The position numbers were made by a program, and so were the translations under genes. DNA of 64,000 nucleotides. Source: Melaminivora sp034675505. GTDB lineage: Bacteria > Pseudomonadota > Gammaproteobacteria > Burkholderiales > Burkholderiaceae_C. The notes under the pieces were generated by a model. The model worked only from the letters and a program-made list of their open reading frames with translations, was not told the origin of the DNA and did not search any database. The stretch lies in assembly GCA_034675505.1 (NCBI GenBank), contig JAUCDD010000018.1:248001-312000 (forward strand), in the 5' to 3' direction. Below, piece after piece: positions 1 through 8,045 of this stretch (position 1 is the first letter of the stretch; each line of letters starts with the position of its first letter).

Positions 1-16
1 AAAAGCCTCTGGACCT

Positions 17-44
17 CTTGAAACTCCTGGAACTGCCTTAAGAT
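17..44 (+). promoter_or_regulatory. Candidate sigma-70 promoter of ssrA
   Basis: A TTGAAA hexamer (18-23) and a TAAGAT hexamer (39-44) stand upstream of the tmRNA 5' end at 54. The spacer is 15 bp, shorter than the ideal 17, so the assignment is tentative. A start about seven bases past the -10 would lie at about 51, consistent with the tmRNA start. Confidence 0.45.
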
Positions 45-53
45 GATGGGTCT

Positions 54-432
54 GGGGCTGTCCTGGTTTCGACGTGGGTTCGGAATCGGTGTGGTGCATG
101 TCGAGCTTGATTGACGCTCGTAAATCTCCATTCAAAAAACCAACTGCAAACGACGAACGTTTCGCACTCGCCGCTTAAACACCGGTGAGCCTTGCAACAG
201 CACGCTGATGGGCTGGGCAAGGGGGCCGCAAGGCCTCCAGGCTGCAAGGGAATTCACATCAGCTGGCGTCCTGCCGGGTACCTTGGCCGGACGCGAGATT
301 CAAGGGTACTGGCCACCTGCATAGCGTGCGTCTGCGCGATGCAGGAGGCGAGATCCAAACCAGAACGCTAAACATGTAGATCTGCCCGGTAAAGGCTTGC
401 GGACGCGGGTTCAATTCCCGCCAGCTCCACCA
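54..432 (+). ncRNA. ssrA: Transfer-messenger RNA (tmRNA)
   Basis: tmRNA rescues stalled ribosomes by acting first as an alanyl-tRNA and then as a short mRNA that adds a degradation tag. The 5' end GGGGCTG pairs with CAGCTCC just before the encoded CCA (430-432), forming the acceptor stem. A T-arm-like GGTTCAATTCC lies near the 3' end. The tag frame begins at the GCA resume codon at 146 and ends with TAA at 176-178; it encodes ANDERFALAA, with the hydrophobic C-terminal ALAA recognised by ClpXP/ClpAP. clpA and clpS lie at 36 kb. An intrinsic terminator follows directly. The 3' end of ssrA is a well-known integration site for genomic islands, and phage-type recombination genes lie within 2.5 kb, but I find no duplicated attachment site in the window. 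Confidence 0.97.
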
Positions 433-440
433 CTCAAGAC

Positions 441-480
441 ACCGCCACACACTGAAAACCAAGGTGTGTGGCGGTTTTTT
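441..480 (+). terminator. Intrinsic terminator of ssrA
   Basis: An 11-bp perfect stem (441-451 with 465-475) is followed by a T-run ending at about 480. It begins nine bases after the tmRNA CCA end, so it is the natural ssrA terminator. Confidence 0.9.
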
Positions 481-483
481 CTT

Positions 484-786
484 GTTCTTTGGGGTGCTGT
501 CGTGTCCTGAAATTCACACCGATTTCGCACGGAAAATCGCACCGATCCGCTCGGGCGGCCAGACGCATGGCGGCCTTGGGCTTTTGGCAATTCTCACGGA
601 TGGGCCGGAATCGCCTGGGAACCAGGTGGGCCCAATCGTCCCGGCGCGATCGAGACGCTCTCGATCAGAAGCCATGCCAACCGCACTGGCCGGCAGGAAA
701 TAGGGTCTTTCACACTTGAGCCAACCGCCGCAGCTCCAAATGCAACCCCATCGGGCAGCGTGACTGCAACCGCAAGGCACTGCGCT
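484..786. other. About 300 bp with no recognisable gene
   Basis: Between the ssrA terminator and the ynfA stop I find no reading frame that looks like a protein family. Short open frames exist on both strands but lack ribosome binding sites and family resemblance. The position directly downstream of ssrA makes island or transposon debris possible; I could not recognise any. Confidence 0.5.
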
Positions 787-1125
787 TCAGCCGGCGGTGG
801 AAGGGGGTTGCAGGGCAATGACCGCCATGCCCACCAGCGCAATAGCGGCCCCGGCAATGTCCCAGCGGGTCAGGGGCACCCCATCGATGAAATACAGCCA
901 GAGCAGGGCCATGGCGACATACATTCCTCCATAGGCCGCATAGGTGCGTCCGGCAGCCGCGGGATGCAGGGTCAACAGCCACGCAAACAGCGCCAGCGAC
1001 AAGGCGGCGGGTGCCAGCAGCCACAGGGGCTTTCCTTGCCTGGCCACCAGCCATGGCAAATAACAACCCGCAAGTTCTGCGGCCGCCGTGATGGCGAACA
1101 GCAGGCTTATCCTCATCAGCTCCAT
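787..1125 (-). CDS. ynfA: YnfA/UPF0060 family small membrane protein
   Basis: This is an inner-membrane protein of 112 residues, close to the usual 108 of the family. Four hydrophobic helices cover nearly the whole length (starting LLFAITAAAELAGCYL). Family features include the early AAAELAGCYLPW segment and TYAAYGGMYVAMALLWLYFIDG before the last helix. YnfA proteins belong to the drug/metabolite transporter group and resemble small multidrug resistance proteins, but the physiological substrate is not settled. The start is the ATG giving MELMRISLL; the open frame continues upstream for 24 unconserved residues. It lies alone, on the same strand as the recombination genes upstream, with about 100 bp between. 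Confidence 0.88.
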   Translation of the reverse strand: MELMRISLLFAITAAAELAGCYLPWLVARQGKPLWLLAPAALSLALFAWLLTLHPAAAGRTYAAYGGMYVAMALLWLYFIDGVPLTRWDIAGAAIALVGMAVIALQPPSTAG

Positions 1126-1226
1126 CGTTGTGCTTTCTGCAGCGTTCGTCGGCTGGCCGGCCGCCCGTCGCGCAGGATCATGCCAGCAAGGCGCCAATGA
1201 GGCGATGCCGGCAGCGCGCTATCCGG

Positions 1227-1853
1227 TCAGGACAGCTGCGGGTTACGGTAGTTGCGGATCAAATCGACCGTGCCGGCCACCTCGGCGCTGAAGCTCGCAA
1301 CCGCGTCTGCCAGGCGGTCGATATAGGCATCGTCGCGCAGTACGCGTCGCATGACGAGGCGCGCGTTGGGCGGAAAGGCGGGGTTGAAGCTGACGAAATC
1401 CCACCACTGGCGGCCCGTGACCCACAGGCATCCCTGGATTTGTGCGGTGTAGGCCGGCGGCTCAGCGGGCAGCGCCAGGTACTCAGCGTGCGTGCGTTCC
1501 TTGGGACATTTGATCTCCAGGCCGCCGTTGGTGTCGATCAGGCCGTCCGGGGAGACGCCGCAGGGCAGGCTGTCGTGCAGGCAGAAACCCACCTCGGTGA
1601 CGAAATTGCCGGTCAACGCCTCGTACTGCGCCCGGGCCACGGGTTCGCGCTCGACTCCCAGCTCCATTGCCGGCGAGGTATAGGTCTCTGACGGTTGGCC
1701 GGTGATGATCTCCAGGGCCAGCTGCGTGGCGTAGGCGCGGCGTGTCAGCCCCCTGCCCGCAGCCAGGACATCCGCGAAGCGGCTGCCCGTGGCCTTGCCC
1801 AGCCGCAGCGCCATCCACTCGCTGCTGCCTTGTGGCGCACTACTGGCCCGCAT
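1227..1853 (-). CDS. YqaJ-family (lambda exonuclease-like) viral recombinase nuclease
   Basis: This is a predicted 5'-3' double-strand DNA exonuclease of 208 residues, of the type that works with a single-strand annealing protein in phage recombination. The PD-(D/E)xK core is visible as SPDGLID (D103) followed by LEIKCPK (E113, K115), and a helix carrying GVEREPVARAQYE (E68/E70) precedes it, as in the YqaJ family. The chosen ATG overlaps the end of the ERF gene by 14 bases. A GTG at 1871, with GAAGG upstream, is an alternative start adding six residues. The overlap implies translational coupling with the annealing protein. The pair is a typical prophage module, but no other phage gene is nearby. 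Confidence 0.85.
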   Translation of the reverse strand: MRASSAPQGSSEWMALRLGKATGSRFADVLAAGRGLTRRAYATQLALEIITGQPSETYTSPAMELGVEREPVARAQYEALTGNFVTEVGFCLHDSLPCGVSPDGLIDTNGGLEIKCPKERTHAEYLALPAEPPAYTAQIQGCLWVTGRQWWDFVSFNPAFPPNARLVMRRVLRDDAYIDRLADAVASFSAEVAGTVDLIRNYRNPQLS

Positions 1854-2472
1854 GCGGCTCGCTGGACACACGCTGGGCGAGGGCCTTCAATTCGGCATGC
1901 CGGCCCGCCAGCGCCATGCGCTCGTCGGGCAGGGCGGCCTGCCAGAAGCTGCGATAGGCTTCCAGCCCGCCATCGGCTGCGCGGATGGCGGCGTCGAGCA
2001 GGTCCTGCGAGGGGGCCGGGCCGATCGGCAGTTCCTCGTCGTCGGGGTCGATGTAGGACTCCGGATCCATGGCCATGGTGGGGACGACGAACAGCTGGAA
2101 CAGAGCGGTGCGAAATGCGATGGACTGCGCCTTGGTCACGGCCTTGTCCCCGCTGTCCATGGCTTCGCCGAAGCACTCGCTGAGGGTGTAGGAGCCATCC
2201 TCGGCCACAAACTTGAAGCTCCCCTTCAGGGTGCAAAAGCGGATGGCGCGGCCGTCCTTGGGATCGCCGCGAAAACGTTCGTGGATGCTCAGCTCGCCAT
2301 AGCTGGGTGTCACCGTGATGCCATGCTTGACCAGGAGCGGCGACAGCTCGTTCATGGCCGACTCGATGCCGCGGAAGGTGTAGCCCTGCTGCACGTTGCG
2401 CTGCAGCTTGGCGATGCCGGTGGTGGCGATGTCCTTCATGACGCCGAGGATGGCGGACTGGATCTTGCTCAT
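1840..2472 (-). CDS. ERF-superfamily single-strand DNA annealing protein
   Basis: This is a predicted recombinase of 210 residues that anneals single-stranded DNA, partner of the overlapping YqaJ exonuclease. ERF family features are the N-terminal helix, the segment QGYTFRGIESAMNELSPLLVKHGI (residues about 29-52), the GSFKFVAEDGSYTLSECFGEAMDSGDKAVTKAQSIAFRTAL core, and a strongly acidic tract (MDPESYIDPDDEE) after it. The start is the ATG giving MSKIQSAIL, preceded by AAGG about ten bases upstream. Upstream lies a 211-bp gap separating it from an oppositely transcribed gene. I read the pair as a prophage or island remnant, given its closeness to ssrA. The family is clear; activity is inferred. 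Confidence 0.86.
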   Translation of the reverse strand: MSKIQSAILGVMKDIATTGIAKLQRNVQQGYTFRGIESAMNELSPLLVKHGITVTPSYGELSIHERFRGDPKDGRAIRFCTLKGSFKFVAEDGSYTLSECFGEAMDSGDKAVTKAQSIAFRTALFQLFVVPTMAMDPESYIDPDDEELPIGPAPSQDLLDAAIRAADGGLEAYRSFWQAALPDERMALAGRHAELKALAQRVSSEPHAGQ

Positions 2473-2683
2473 GGAAATGCCTTGGCCGATGGTGGGCGAT
2501 GCAGGCAACTTAGCGCTGGCAGCGCCTCTCGCGTGTAGGCCAGGTTTCAACGCGCGCGTCCGCTGGAGCGCCATCGCTGCGCGAAGCCGGCACGCTCCTA
2601 CCTGCGCACTGGCGTCCCCCTCACTGCGTGCGCCGCGCCTTGCAGCCAAGCTGATGCTCATCCACATTCAGGAGGTCATCACC

Positions 2684-3034
2684 ATGCAGCAGCCCAAAAC
2701 CATCCCCGGCTCGCTGGCCGCAGATACGCCCGAAGAGGCCACTGCCCAGGCCGAAACCGCCGCCCAGGCCAACTCCATCTTGAGCGCTGAAAAAGACGTG
2801 TCCGCCGGCATCGACGACATCACCGCGCATGCTTTCGACGACATCCCCGAAGACGGCCCGCTGAACTTCGAGGACGGCACCATGGAGCGCCCGCGCGGTG
2901 ATACGCAGCGCATGGGCGGCACCTGGGAAGACGAGGGCAGCGACAGCGGCGCCATAGCGCCGCCCGCCGAGATCATGTCCAACCGCGTCGAGCCCAGCGA
3001 CGAGCCGGACCGCCGCGAGATCCGCGACAGCTGA
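2684..3034 (+). CDS. Small acidic hypothetical protein
   Basis: This encodes 116 residues of unknown function. The start is well supported: AGGAGG at 2670-2675, eight bases before the ATG. The product is rich in Asp and Glu (for example DDIPEDGPLNFEDGTMERPRGD), has no membrane segment, no cysteine and little predicted hydrophobic core, so it is probably largely disordered. It is divergent from the ERF/YqaJ pair. An acidic DNA-mimic or regulatory role beside recombination genes is possible but is only a guess. Confidence 0.7.
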   Translation: MQQPKTIPGSLAADTPEEATAQAETAAQANSILSAEKDVSAGIDDITAHAFDDIPEDGPLNFEDGTMERPRGDTQRMGGTWEDEGSDSGAIAPPAEIMSNRVEPSDEPDRREIRDS

Positions 3035-3058
3035 TGGCGCCGCCGGCCTGCGCGCCAA

Positions 3059-3976
3059 TCAGGATGCGCGCTGGCCGGTGCGCACCATCTGCATGGCCGA
3101 GCCGATCAGGGCGGATACCTCCGTCATGTTGCTGGGCACTATGAGGGTGGTGGTGGCATCCGCCGCCACCTTGCCGTAGGCCTCGACGGCCTTCTCGGCC
3201 ACGCGCAATTGCACGGCCTGCTCGCCGCCGGGCTGGCGGATGGACGCCGCCACGCGTTCGATCGCCTGGGCGCTGGCAGCCGCAATGGTCAGCAGCGCCG
3301 TGGCCTCGCCCTGCGCGTTGTTGATGGCGGCTTGCTTGGCCCCTTCGGAGCGCGCGATGAAGGCCTCGCGCTCGCCGGTGGCGATGTTGATCTGCTCCTG
3401 GCGCCGGCCTTCGGAGGCTGCGATCAAGGCGCGCTTCTCGCGCTCGGCCGTGATTTGCGCCTGCATGGCGCGCAGGATCTCGGCCGGCGGCGTCAGGTCC
3501 TTGATCTCGTAGCGCAGCACCTTGACGCCCCAGTTCAGCGCCGCCTCGTCGATGGCCGCCACGACTTGCGCGTTGATCATGTCGCGCTCCTCGAAGGTCT
3601 TGTCCAGCTCCAGGCGGCCGATCACGCTGCGCAGCGAGGTTTGCGCCAGCTGCGTCACCGCCATGATGTAGTTGGACGAGCCGTAGCTGGCGCGCATCGG
3701 GTCGGTCACCTGGAAGTACAGGATGCCGTCCACCTGCAGCTGCGTGTTGTCCTTGGTGATGCAGACCTGGCTGGGCACGTCCAGCGGGATTTCCTTCAGG
3801 CTGTGCTTGTAGGCCACCCGGTCAATGAACGGGATGATGAATTTCGGCCCCGGCGACAGGGTGCCGGCGTACTTGCCCAGGCGCTCAATGACCCAGGCGT
3901 GCTGCTGCGGCACGATCTGTACCGACCGCACGATGAAGATCACGGCGATGACGAAGAGGACGATGGCGACTTCCAT
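3059..3976 (-). CDS. qmcA: SPFH-domain (stomatin/prohibitin-like) membrane protein, QmcA type
   Basis: This is an inner-membrane scaffold protein of 305 residues. A single N-terminal membrane segment (VAIVLFVIAVIFIV, about residues 3-17) is followed by the SPFH/band-7 domain (QIVPQQHAWVIERLGKY through about residue 180). A long Ala/Glu-rich coiled coil then contains EGRRQEQINIATGEREAFIARSEG. The length matches E. coli QmcA (YbbK, 305 residues). The NfeD partner ends three bases upstream, the classical NfeD-stomatin operon arrangement. Members organise membrane microdomains and often interact with FtsH-type proteolysis; the exact role here is inferred. Confidence 0.92.
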   Translation of the reverse strand: MEVAIVLFVIAVIFIVRSVQIVPQQHAWVIERLGKYAGTLSPGPKFIIPFIDRVAYKHSLKEIPLDVPSQVCITKDNTQLQVDGILYFQVTDPMRASYGSSNYIMAVTQLAQTSLRSVIGRLELDKTFEERDMINAQVVAAIDEAALNWGVKVLRYEIKDLTPPAEILRAMQAQITAEREKRALIAASEGRRQEQINIATGEREAFIARSEGAKQAAINNAQGEATALLTIAAASAQAIERVAASIRQPGGEQAVQLRVAEKAVEAYGKVAADATTTLIVPSNMTEVSALIGSAMQMVRTGQRAS

Positions 3977-3979
3977 GGG

Positions 3980-4444
3980 CTACTTTCCTGAGGGGGCGGG
4001 TGGAATGGCGGCCTGCAGCGGGTCGACCAGCAGGCGGTTGCCCACCAGCTCGGCCACCCGGTGCGGCCCGGGGGTGGGTTGGGCGCCGGGGCGGGCAATG
4101 GCCGTCCAGGCGGCGCCCCGGTAGCGCACGCTTGCCGTTCCGTCGGGCAGCCAGGCGTCGATGTGCACGGTCTCGCCGACATCGAGGTTGACGCTGCGAT
4201 CCGCGCGCGCCGGCGGGTCGCCCGGGCGCCGGCGCCGCGCCAGGTAGGCGGCCAGCACCGTGGCCGAGCCAACCGCTGCGGCGACCAGCACCTGCAAGGG
4301 CGCCGACAGGCCGGCGTGGGCGGCGAGTGCGCCAGCGGCCAGGCCGATGGCCAGCATCAGCAGGTAAAAAGTGCCTGTCAGCAGCTCTGCCACGACGGCA
4401 AGCCCGGCCATGAGCCACCAAAGGGTCGATGTTTCCTGGATCAC
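3980..4444 (-). CDS. NfeD family membrane protein
   Basis: This is a short NfeD (about 154 residues) that partners the SPFH protein downstream. Two or three hydrophobic helices occupy residues about 8-75 (WWLMAGLAVVAELLTG, FYLLMLAIGLAAGALAA, LQVLVAAAVGSATVLAAYLA). The C-terminal soluble OB-like domain starts near NLDVGETVHIDAWLPDGTASVRYRGAAW. I chose the GTG start because AGGAG lies seven bases upstream and because the first membrane helix follows directly. An upstream ATG would add unrelated residues and overlap the divergent decarboxylase promoter region. NfeD OB domains are thought to anchor or regulate SPFH assemblies. Confidence 0.88.
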   Translation of the reverse strand: MIQETSTLWWLMAGLAVVAELLTGTFYLLMLAIGLAAGALAAHAGLSAPLQVLVAAAVGSATVLAAYLARRRRPGDPPARADRSVNLDVGETVHIDAWLPDGTASVRYRGAAWTAIARPGAQPTPGPHRVAELVGNRLLVDPLQAAIPPAPSGK

Positions 4445-4578
4445 TTGAACACTCCTGAGCCGCACGCCTGGCGCCTTCGATTGTGGGCCGGCTGCCGGGG
4501 TTGTACCCGTCCGGTGCGCCATATTCCGTACACTTCGGCCCTTTTCTTGTTTCCCCACCCGCAGCCCGGAGGCAGCGC

Positions 4579-6951
4579 ATGAAATTTCGCTTTCCCATCG
4601 TCATCATCGACGAGGACTACCGTTCGGAAAATACCTCCGGCCTGGGCATCCGCGCCCTGGCGCAGGCCATCGAGGCCGAGGGCTTCGAAGTGCTGGGGGT
4701 GACCAGCTACGGCGACCTGACGCAATTCGCACAGCAGCAAAGCCGGGCCAGCGCCTTCATCCTGTCGATCGACGATGAGGAGTTCACGCTGGGCGCCGGC
4801 CACGATCCCGTCGTGCACAGCCTGCGCAACTTCATCGGCGAGGTGCGCAGGAAGAACGCCGACGTGCCGATCTACGTGCATGGCGAGACCAAGACCGCGC
4901 GCCACCTGCCCAACGACATCCTGCGCGAGCTGCACGGCTTCATCCACATGTTCGAGGACACGCCGGAGTTCGTGGCGCGCCACATCATCCGCGAGGCCAA
5001 GAGCTACCTGGAAGGCGTGCAGCCCCCGTTCTTCAAGGCGCTGCTGGATTATGCCGAGGACGGTTCCTACTCCTGGCACTGCCCGGGGCACTCGGGCGGC
5101 GTGGCCTTCCTGAAGAGTCCCGTCGGCCAGATGTACCACCAGTTCTACGGCGAGAACATGCTGCGCGCCGACGTCTGCAACGCGGTGGAGGAGCTCGGCC
5201 AGCTGCTGGACCACAACGGCGCCATCGGGGAGTCGGAGCGCAACGCCGCGCGCATTTTCAACGCCGACCATTGCTTCTTCGTCACCAACGGCACCAGCAC
5301 GTCCAACAAGATGGTCTGGCACCACACGGTGGCGCCGGGCGACGTGGTGGTAGTGGACCGCAACTGCCACAAGTCCATCCTGCACTCCATCATCATGACC
5401 GGCGCGGTGCCGGTGTTCCTCAAGCCCACGCGCAACCACTTCGGCATCATCGGCCCCATCCCCAAGAGCGAATTCGAGCCCGCCACCATCCGGGCCAAGA
5501 TCCGCGCCAACCCGCTGCTCAAGGGCGTGGATGCCAGGGATGTCAAGCCGCGCGTGCTGACGCTGACCCAGTCCACCTACGACGGCGTGCTCTACAACAC
5601 CGAGACCATCAAGGGCATGCTCGACGGCTACGTGGACAACCTGCACTTCGACGAAGCCTGGCTGCCGCACGCCGCGTTCCACCCGTTCTACGGTTCCTAC
5701 CACGCCATGGGCAAGAAGCGCCCGCGGCCCAAGCAGTCGGTGGTGTACTCGACCCAGTCCATCCACAAGCTGCTGGCCGGCATCAGCCAGGCGTCGCACG
5801 TGCTGGTGCAGGACAGCCAGACCACCAAGCTGGACCGCCACCTGTTCAACGAGGCCTACCTGATGCACACCAGCACCTCGCCGCAGTACAGCATCATTGC
5901 CAGCTGCGACGTGGCCGCCGCCATGATGGAGCCACCCGGCGGCACCGCGCTGGTGGAGGAGTCCATCCTGGAAGCGCTGGACTTTCGCCGCGCCATGCGC
6001 GAGGTGGAAGCCGATTTCGGCAAGGACGGCTGGTGGTTCAAGGTCTGGGGCCCGGACGGGCTGGTCGAGGAGGGCATAGGCCGCGCCGACGACTGGATCC
6101 TGCGCAGCGACGCCAAGGGCAAGAAGGGCAAGGGCAAGTGGCACGGCTTTGGCCAGCTGGCCGACGGCTTCAACATGCTGGACCCCATCAAGTCCACGAT
6201 AGTCACGCCGGGCCTGAACCTGGACGGGAAGTTCGACCGCACCGGCATTCCCGCCAGCATCGTGACCAAGTACCTGGCCGAGCACGGCGTGGTGGTCGAG
6301 AAGACCGGGCTGTACTCGTTTTTCATCCTGTTCACCATCGGCATCACCAAGGGCCGCTGGAACACGCTGCTGGCCGCGCTGCAGCAGTTCAAGGACGACT
6401 ACGAGAAGAACCAGCCCATGTGGCGCATCCTTCCCGAGTTCTGCGCGCAGCACAAGCGCTACGAGCAAATGGGCCTGCAGGACCTGTGCCAGCACGTGCA
6501 CGAGCTCTACGCCCGCTACGACGTGGCGCGCCTGACCACCGAGATGTACCTGTCGGACCTGACGCCGGCGATGAAGCCCAGCGACGCGTTCGCGCACATC
6601 GCCCAGCGCCGCACCGAGCGCGTGCCCATCGACGAGCTGGAGGGGCGCATCACCACCAGCCTGATCACGCCGTACCCGCCGGGCATCCCGCTGCTCATCC
6701 CGGGCGAAGTGTTCAACAAGAAGATCGTGGACTACCTGAAGTTCTCGCGCGAGTTCTCCAAGCTGTGCCCGGGCTTCGAGACCGACATCCACGGCCTGGT
6801 GGAGATCGAGGACGAGGAGGGCACGGTGCGCTATTACGCCGACTGCGTGGTCGCCGAGAAGACCGAGATCCCGAAGTCGCGCAGCAATGCCGGCCGTGGC
6901 AAGAAGCTGGTGCAGGTGGGCGACGACGGCGCCTACAGCCGCATCATCTGA
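4579..6951 (+). CDS. PLP-dependent arginine/lysine/ornithine decarboxylase
   Basis: This is a fold-type I decarboxylase of 790 residues that makes a polyamine or cadaverine from a basic amino acid. An N-terminal wing/response-regulator-like domain (residues 1-140) precedes the large PLP domain. The cofactor lysine is K397 in STQSIHKLLAGISQASHV. Other family motifs are SWHCPGHSGGVAF, FVTNGTSTSNKMV and NLHFDEAW, with a C-terminal domain after about residue 640. The ATG has GGAGG at 4568-4572, six bases upstream. The substrate cannot be read safely: lysine, arginine and ornithine enzymes share these motifs. No acid-inducible antiporter lies next to it, which argues mildly for a biosynthetic role. 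Confidence 0.93.
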   Translation: MKFRFPIVIIDEDYRSENTSGLGIRALAQAIEAEGFEVLGVTSYGDLTQFAQQQSRASAFILSIDDEEFTLGAGHDPVVHSLRNFIGEVRRKNADVPIYVHGETKTARHLPNDILRELHGFIHMFEDTPEFVARHIIREAKSYLEGVQPPFFKALLDYAEDGSYSWHCPGHSGGVAFLKSPVGQMYHQFYGENMLRADVCNAVEELGQLLDHNGAIGESERNAARIFNADHCFFVTNGTSTSNKMVWHHTVAPGDVVVVDRNCHKSILHSIIMTGAVPVFLKPTRNHFGIIGPIPKSEFEPATIRAKIRANPLLKGVDARDVKPRVLTLTQSTYDGVLYNTETIKGMLDGYVDNLHFDEAWLPHAAFHPFYGSYHAMGKKRPRPKQSVVYSTQSIHKLLAGISQASHVLVQDSQTTKLDRHLFNEAYLMHTSTSPQYSIIASCDVAAAMMEPPGGTALVEESILEALDFRRAMREVEADFGKDGWWFKVWGPDGLVEEGIGRADDWILRSDAKGKKGKGKWHGFGQLADGFNMLDPIKSTIVTPGLNLDGKFDRTGIPASIVTKYLAEHGVVVEKTGLYSFFILFTIGITKGRWNTLLAALQQFKDDYEKNQPMWRILPEFCAQHKRYEQMGLQDLCQHVHELYARYDVARLTTEMYLSDLTPAMKPSDAFAHIAQRRTERVPIDELEGRITTSLITPYPPGIPLLIPGEVFNKKIVDYLKFSREFSKLCPGFETDIHGLVEIEDEEGTVRYYADCVVAEKTEIPKSRSNAGRGKKLVQVGDDGAYSRII

Positions 6952-7078
6952 CCCAAGGGGCCTGCCTGCTGGTCCTGGCTGGGCCGCCTGCCGGAGCGCC
7001 TTCCGCGCGGGCGGGTTTTGCTCCATTATTGGTAGCAACACGCCCTTGCCAATCGTGGGCTGGAGCCTGATCTGGCTC

Positions 7079-7963
7079 TTATTTTTCCGCAGCTGGCGGC
7101 ACGTCTGCCCGCACGCGCCAGAAACGGGCGAAGCGCGGCAGGCCGCTTGCGCCATGCGTGCCGTTGTAGCGGTAGGTCACCGTGCTGCCCACGGGCGGCG
7201 GCGCGCGGCGCAGCGCGTCGGGCAGGCCGCTGCCCAGGCGCAGGCGGCGGCCGTCCGGCAGCTGCACCAGCAGCGCGCCCGTCAGGCCCGCGTATTTGCC
7301 CTGGCCGGGCAGGTGGGCGACGACCACGGCTTCCGCGTCCTCGAAGGACTTCACCTTGAGCAGGTCGCCGCTGCGCCCGCCCTGGTGCGGCGCGTCGCCG
7401 CGGCGCAGCATCAGCCCTTCGGCGCCGGCGCGCTCGTGCTCGCGCAACCGGGCCATCAGCGCGTCGTGGCTGGTCACGCGCCACTGGGGAACGGCCTGCA
7501 CCCAGGACTGGCCCAGGCCGGCCACGTGCGCCTGCAGCGCGGGCAAGCGGGCGTCAAACGGGCCGCCATGCGCGGGCAGGTCAAACACCATGTAGCGCAG
7601 CGCGCGCCACTGCGCATCGGCAGGCGCGTTTTGCGCCACGGCCGACTGCACGGCGGCAAACTGCCCGCGCCCGGCCCACAGCTCGCCGTCCATGGGCGTG
7701 GCGGGCCAGCCGGCCGTGAACCAGGCCGGCGCGCGGATGGGCAGGCCCTGGCGGCTGAGCAGCTGCCGCCCGTCCCACAACGCGCGCACGCCGTCGTATT
7801 TTTCGCTGACCCAGTAGGCGGACAGGTCCACGCCGCCCTGGTAGCTCTGCGCCAGTGCCGGTGCCTGCGGCTGCGCGCCGCCCGCCAAGGGCATGGCGGC
7901 GGCCAGGGCCAGCAGGCAGGCGCGCAGCCAGCGCAGGGCAGGGTGTGGCAAGGGAAGGGACAT
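7079..7963 (-). CDS. ligE: Exported ATP-dependent DNA ligase (LigE type)
   Basis: This is a minimal ATP-dependent DNA ligase of 294 residues with an N-terminal signal peptide (RACLLALAAAMPLAGGAQ, cleavage near residue 30), so it should act in the periplasm or outside. The adenylation lysine is K55 in motif I (SEKYDGVRA). Further nucleotidyltransferase motifs are MDGELWAGRG (motif III), EGLMLRRGD (IV) and GDLLKVKSF (V). An OB domain follows from about residue 205 and ends GASGLPRFARFWRVRAD. Lig E proteins of Proteobacteria have this size and a signal sequence and have been tied to DNA uptake or extracellular DNA. A dispersed repeat lies just upstream (7971-8034). No competence genes are adjacent. 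Confidence 0.9.
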   Translation of the reverse strand: MSLPLPHPALRWLRACLLALAAAMPLAGGAQPQAPALAQSYQGGVDLSAYWVSEKYDGVRALWDGRQLLSRQGLPIRAPAWFTAGWPATPMDGELWAGRGQFAAVQSAVAQNAPADAQWRALRYMVFDLPAHGGPFDARLPALQAHVAGLGQSWVQAVPQWRVTSHDALMARLREHERAGAEGLMLRRGDAPHQGGRSGDLLKVKSFEDAEAVVVAHLPGQGKYAGLTGALLVQLPDGRRLRLGSGLPDALRRAPPPVGSTVTYRYNGTHGASGLPRFARFWRVRADVPPAAEK

Positions 7964-7970
7964 GGTGAAC

Positions 7971-8034
7971 GCTATTTAAAAATGAGCGACTGGCGCTTGT
8001 CTGTAGGGGGCTGTAGGCCAAAATGGCTTGAAAC
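7971..8034 (+). repeat. Dispersed short repeat, copy R1
   Basis: An AT-rich start (GCTATTTAAAAATGAGC), a GC-rich middle and the end GGCTTGAAAC match the layout of copies near 28.3, 46.9, 53.1 and 57.3 kb. It fills the gap between ligE and the lysR gene. Confidence 0.6.
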
Positions 8035-8045
8035 CTGCCAGTGCC

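Noticed and set aside
6952..7078. A terminator between the decarboxylase and ligE genes
   Set aside because: The CCGCC/GGCGG pairing before TTTTG is short and interrupted; I could not support a stable stem.
4441..7155. A 904-residue open frame on the minus strand opposite the decarboxylase gene
   Set aside because: It is antisense to a clear PLP decarboxylase, is rich in His/Gln/Val as expected from GC-biased shadows, and resembles no family.
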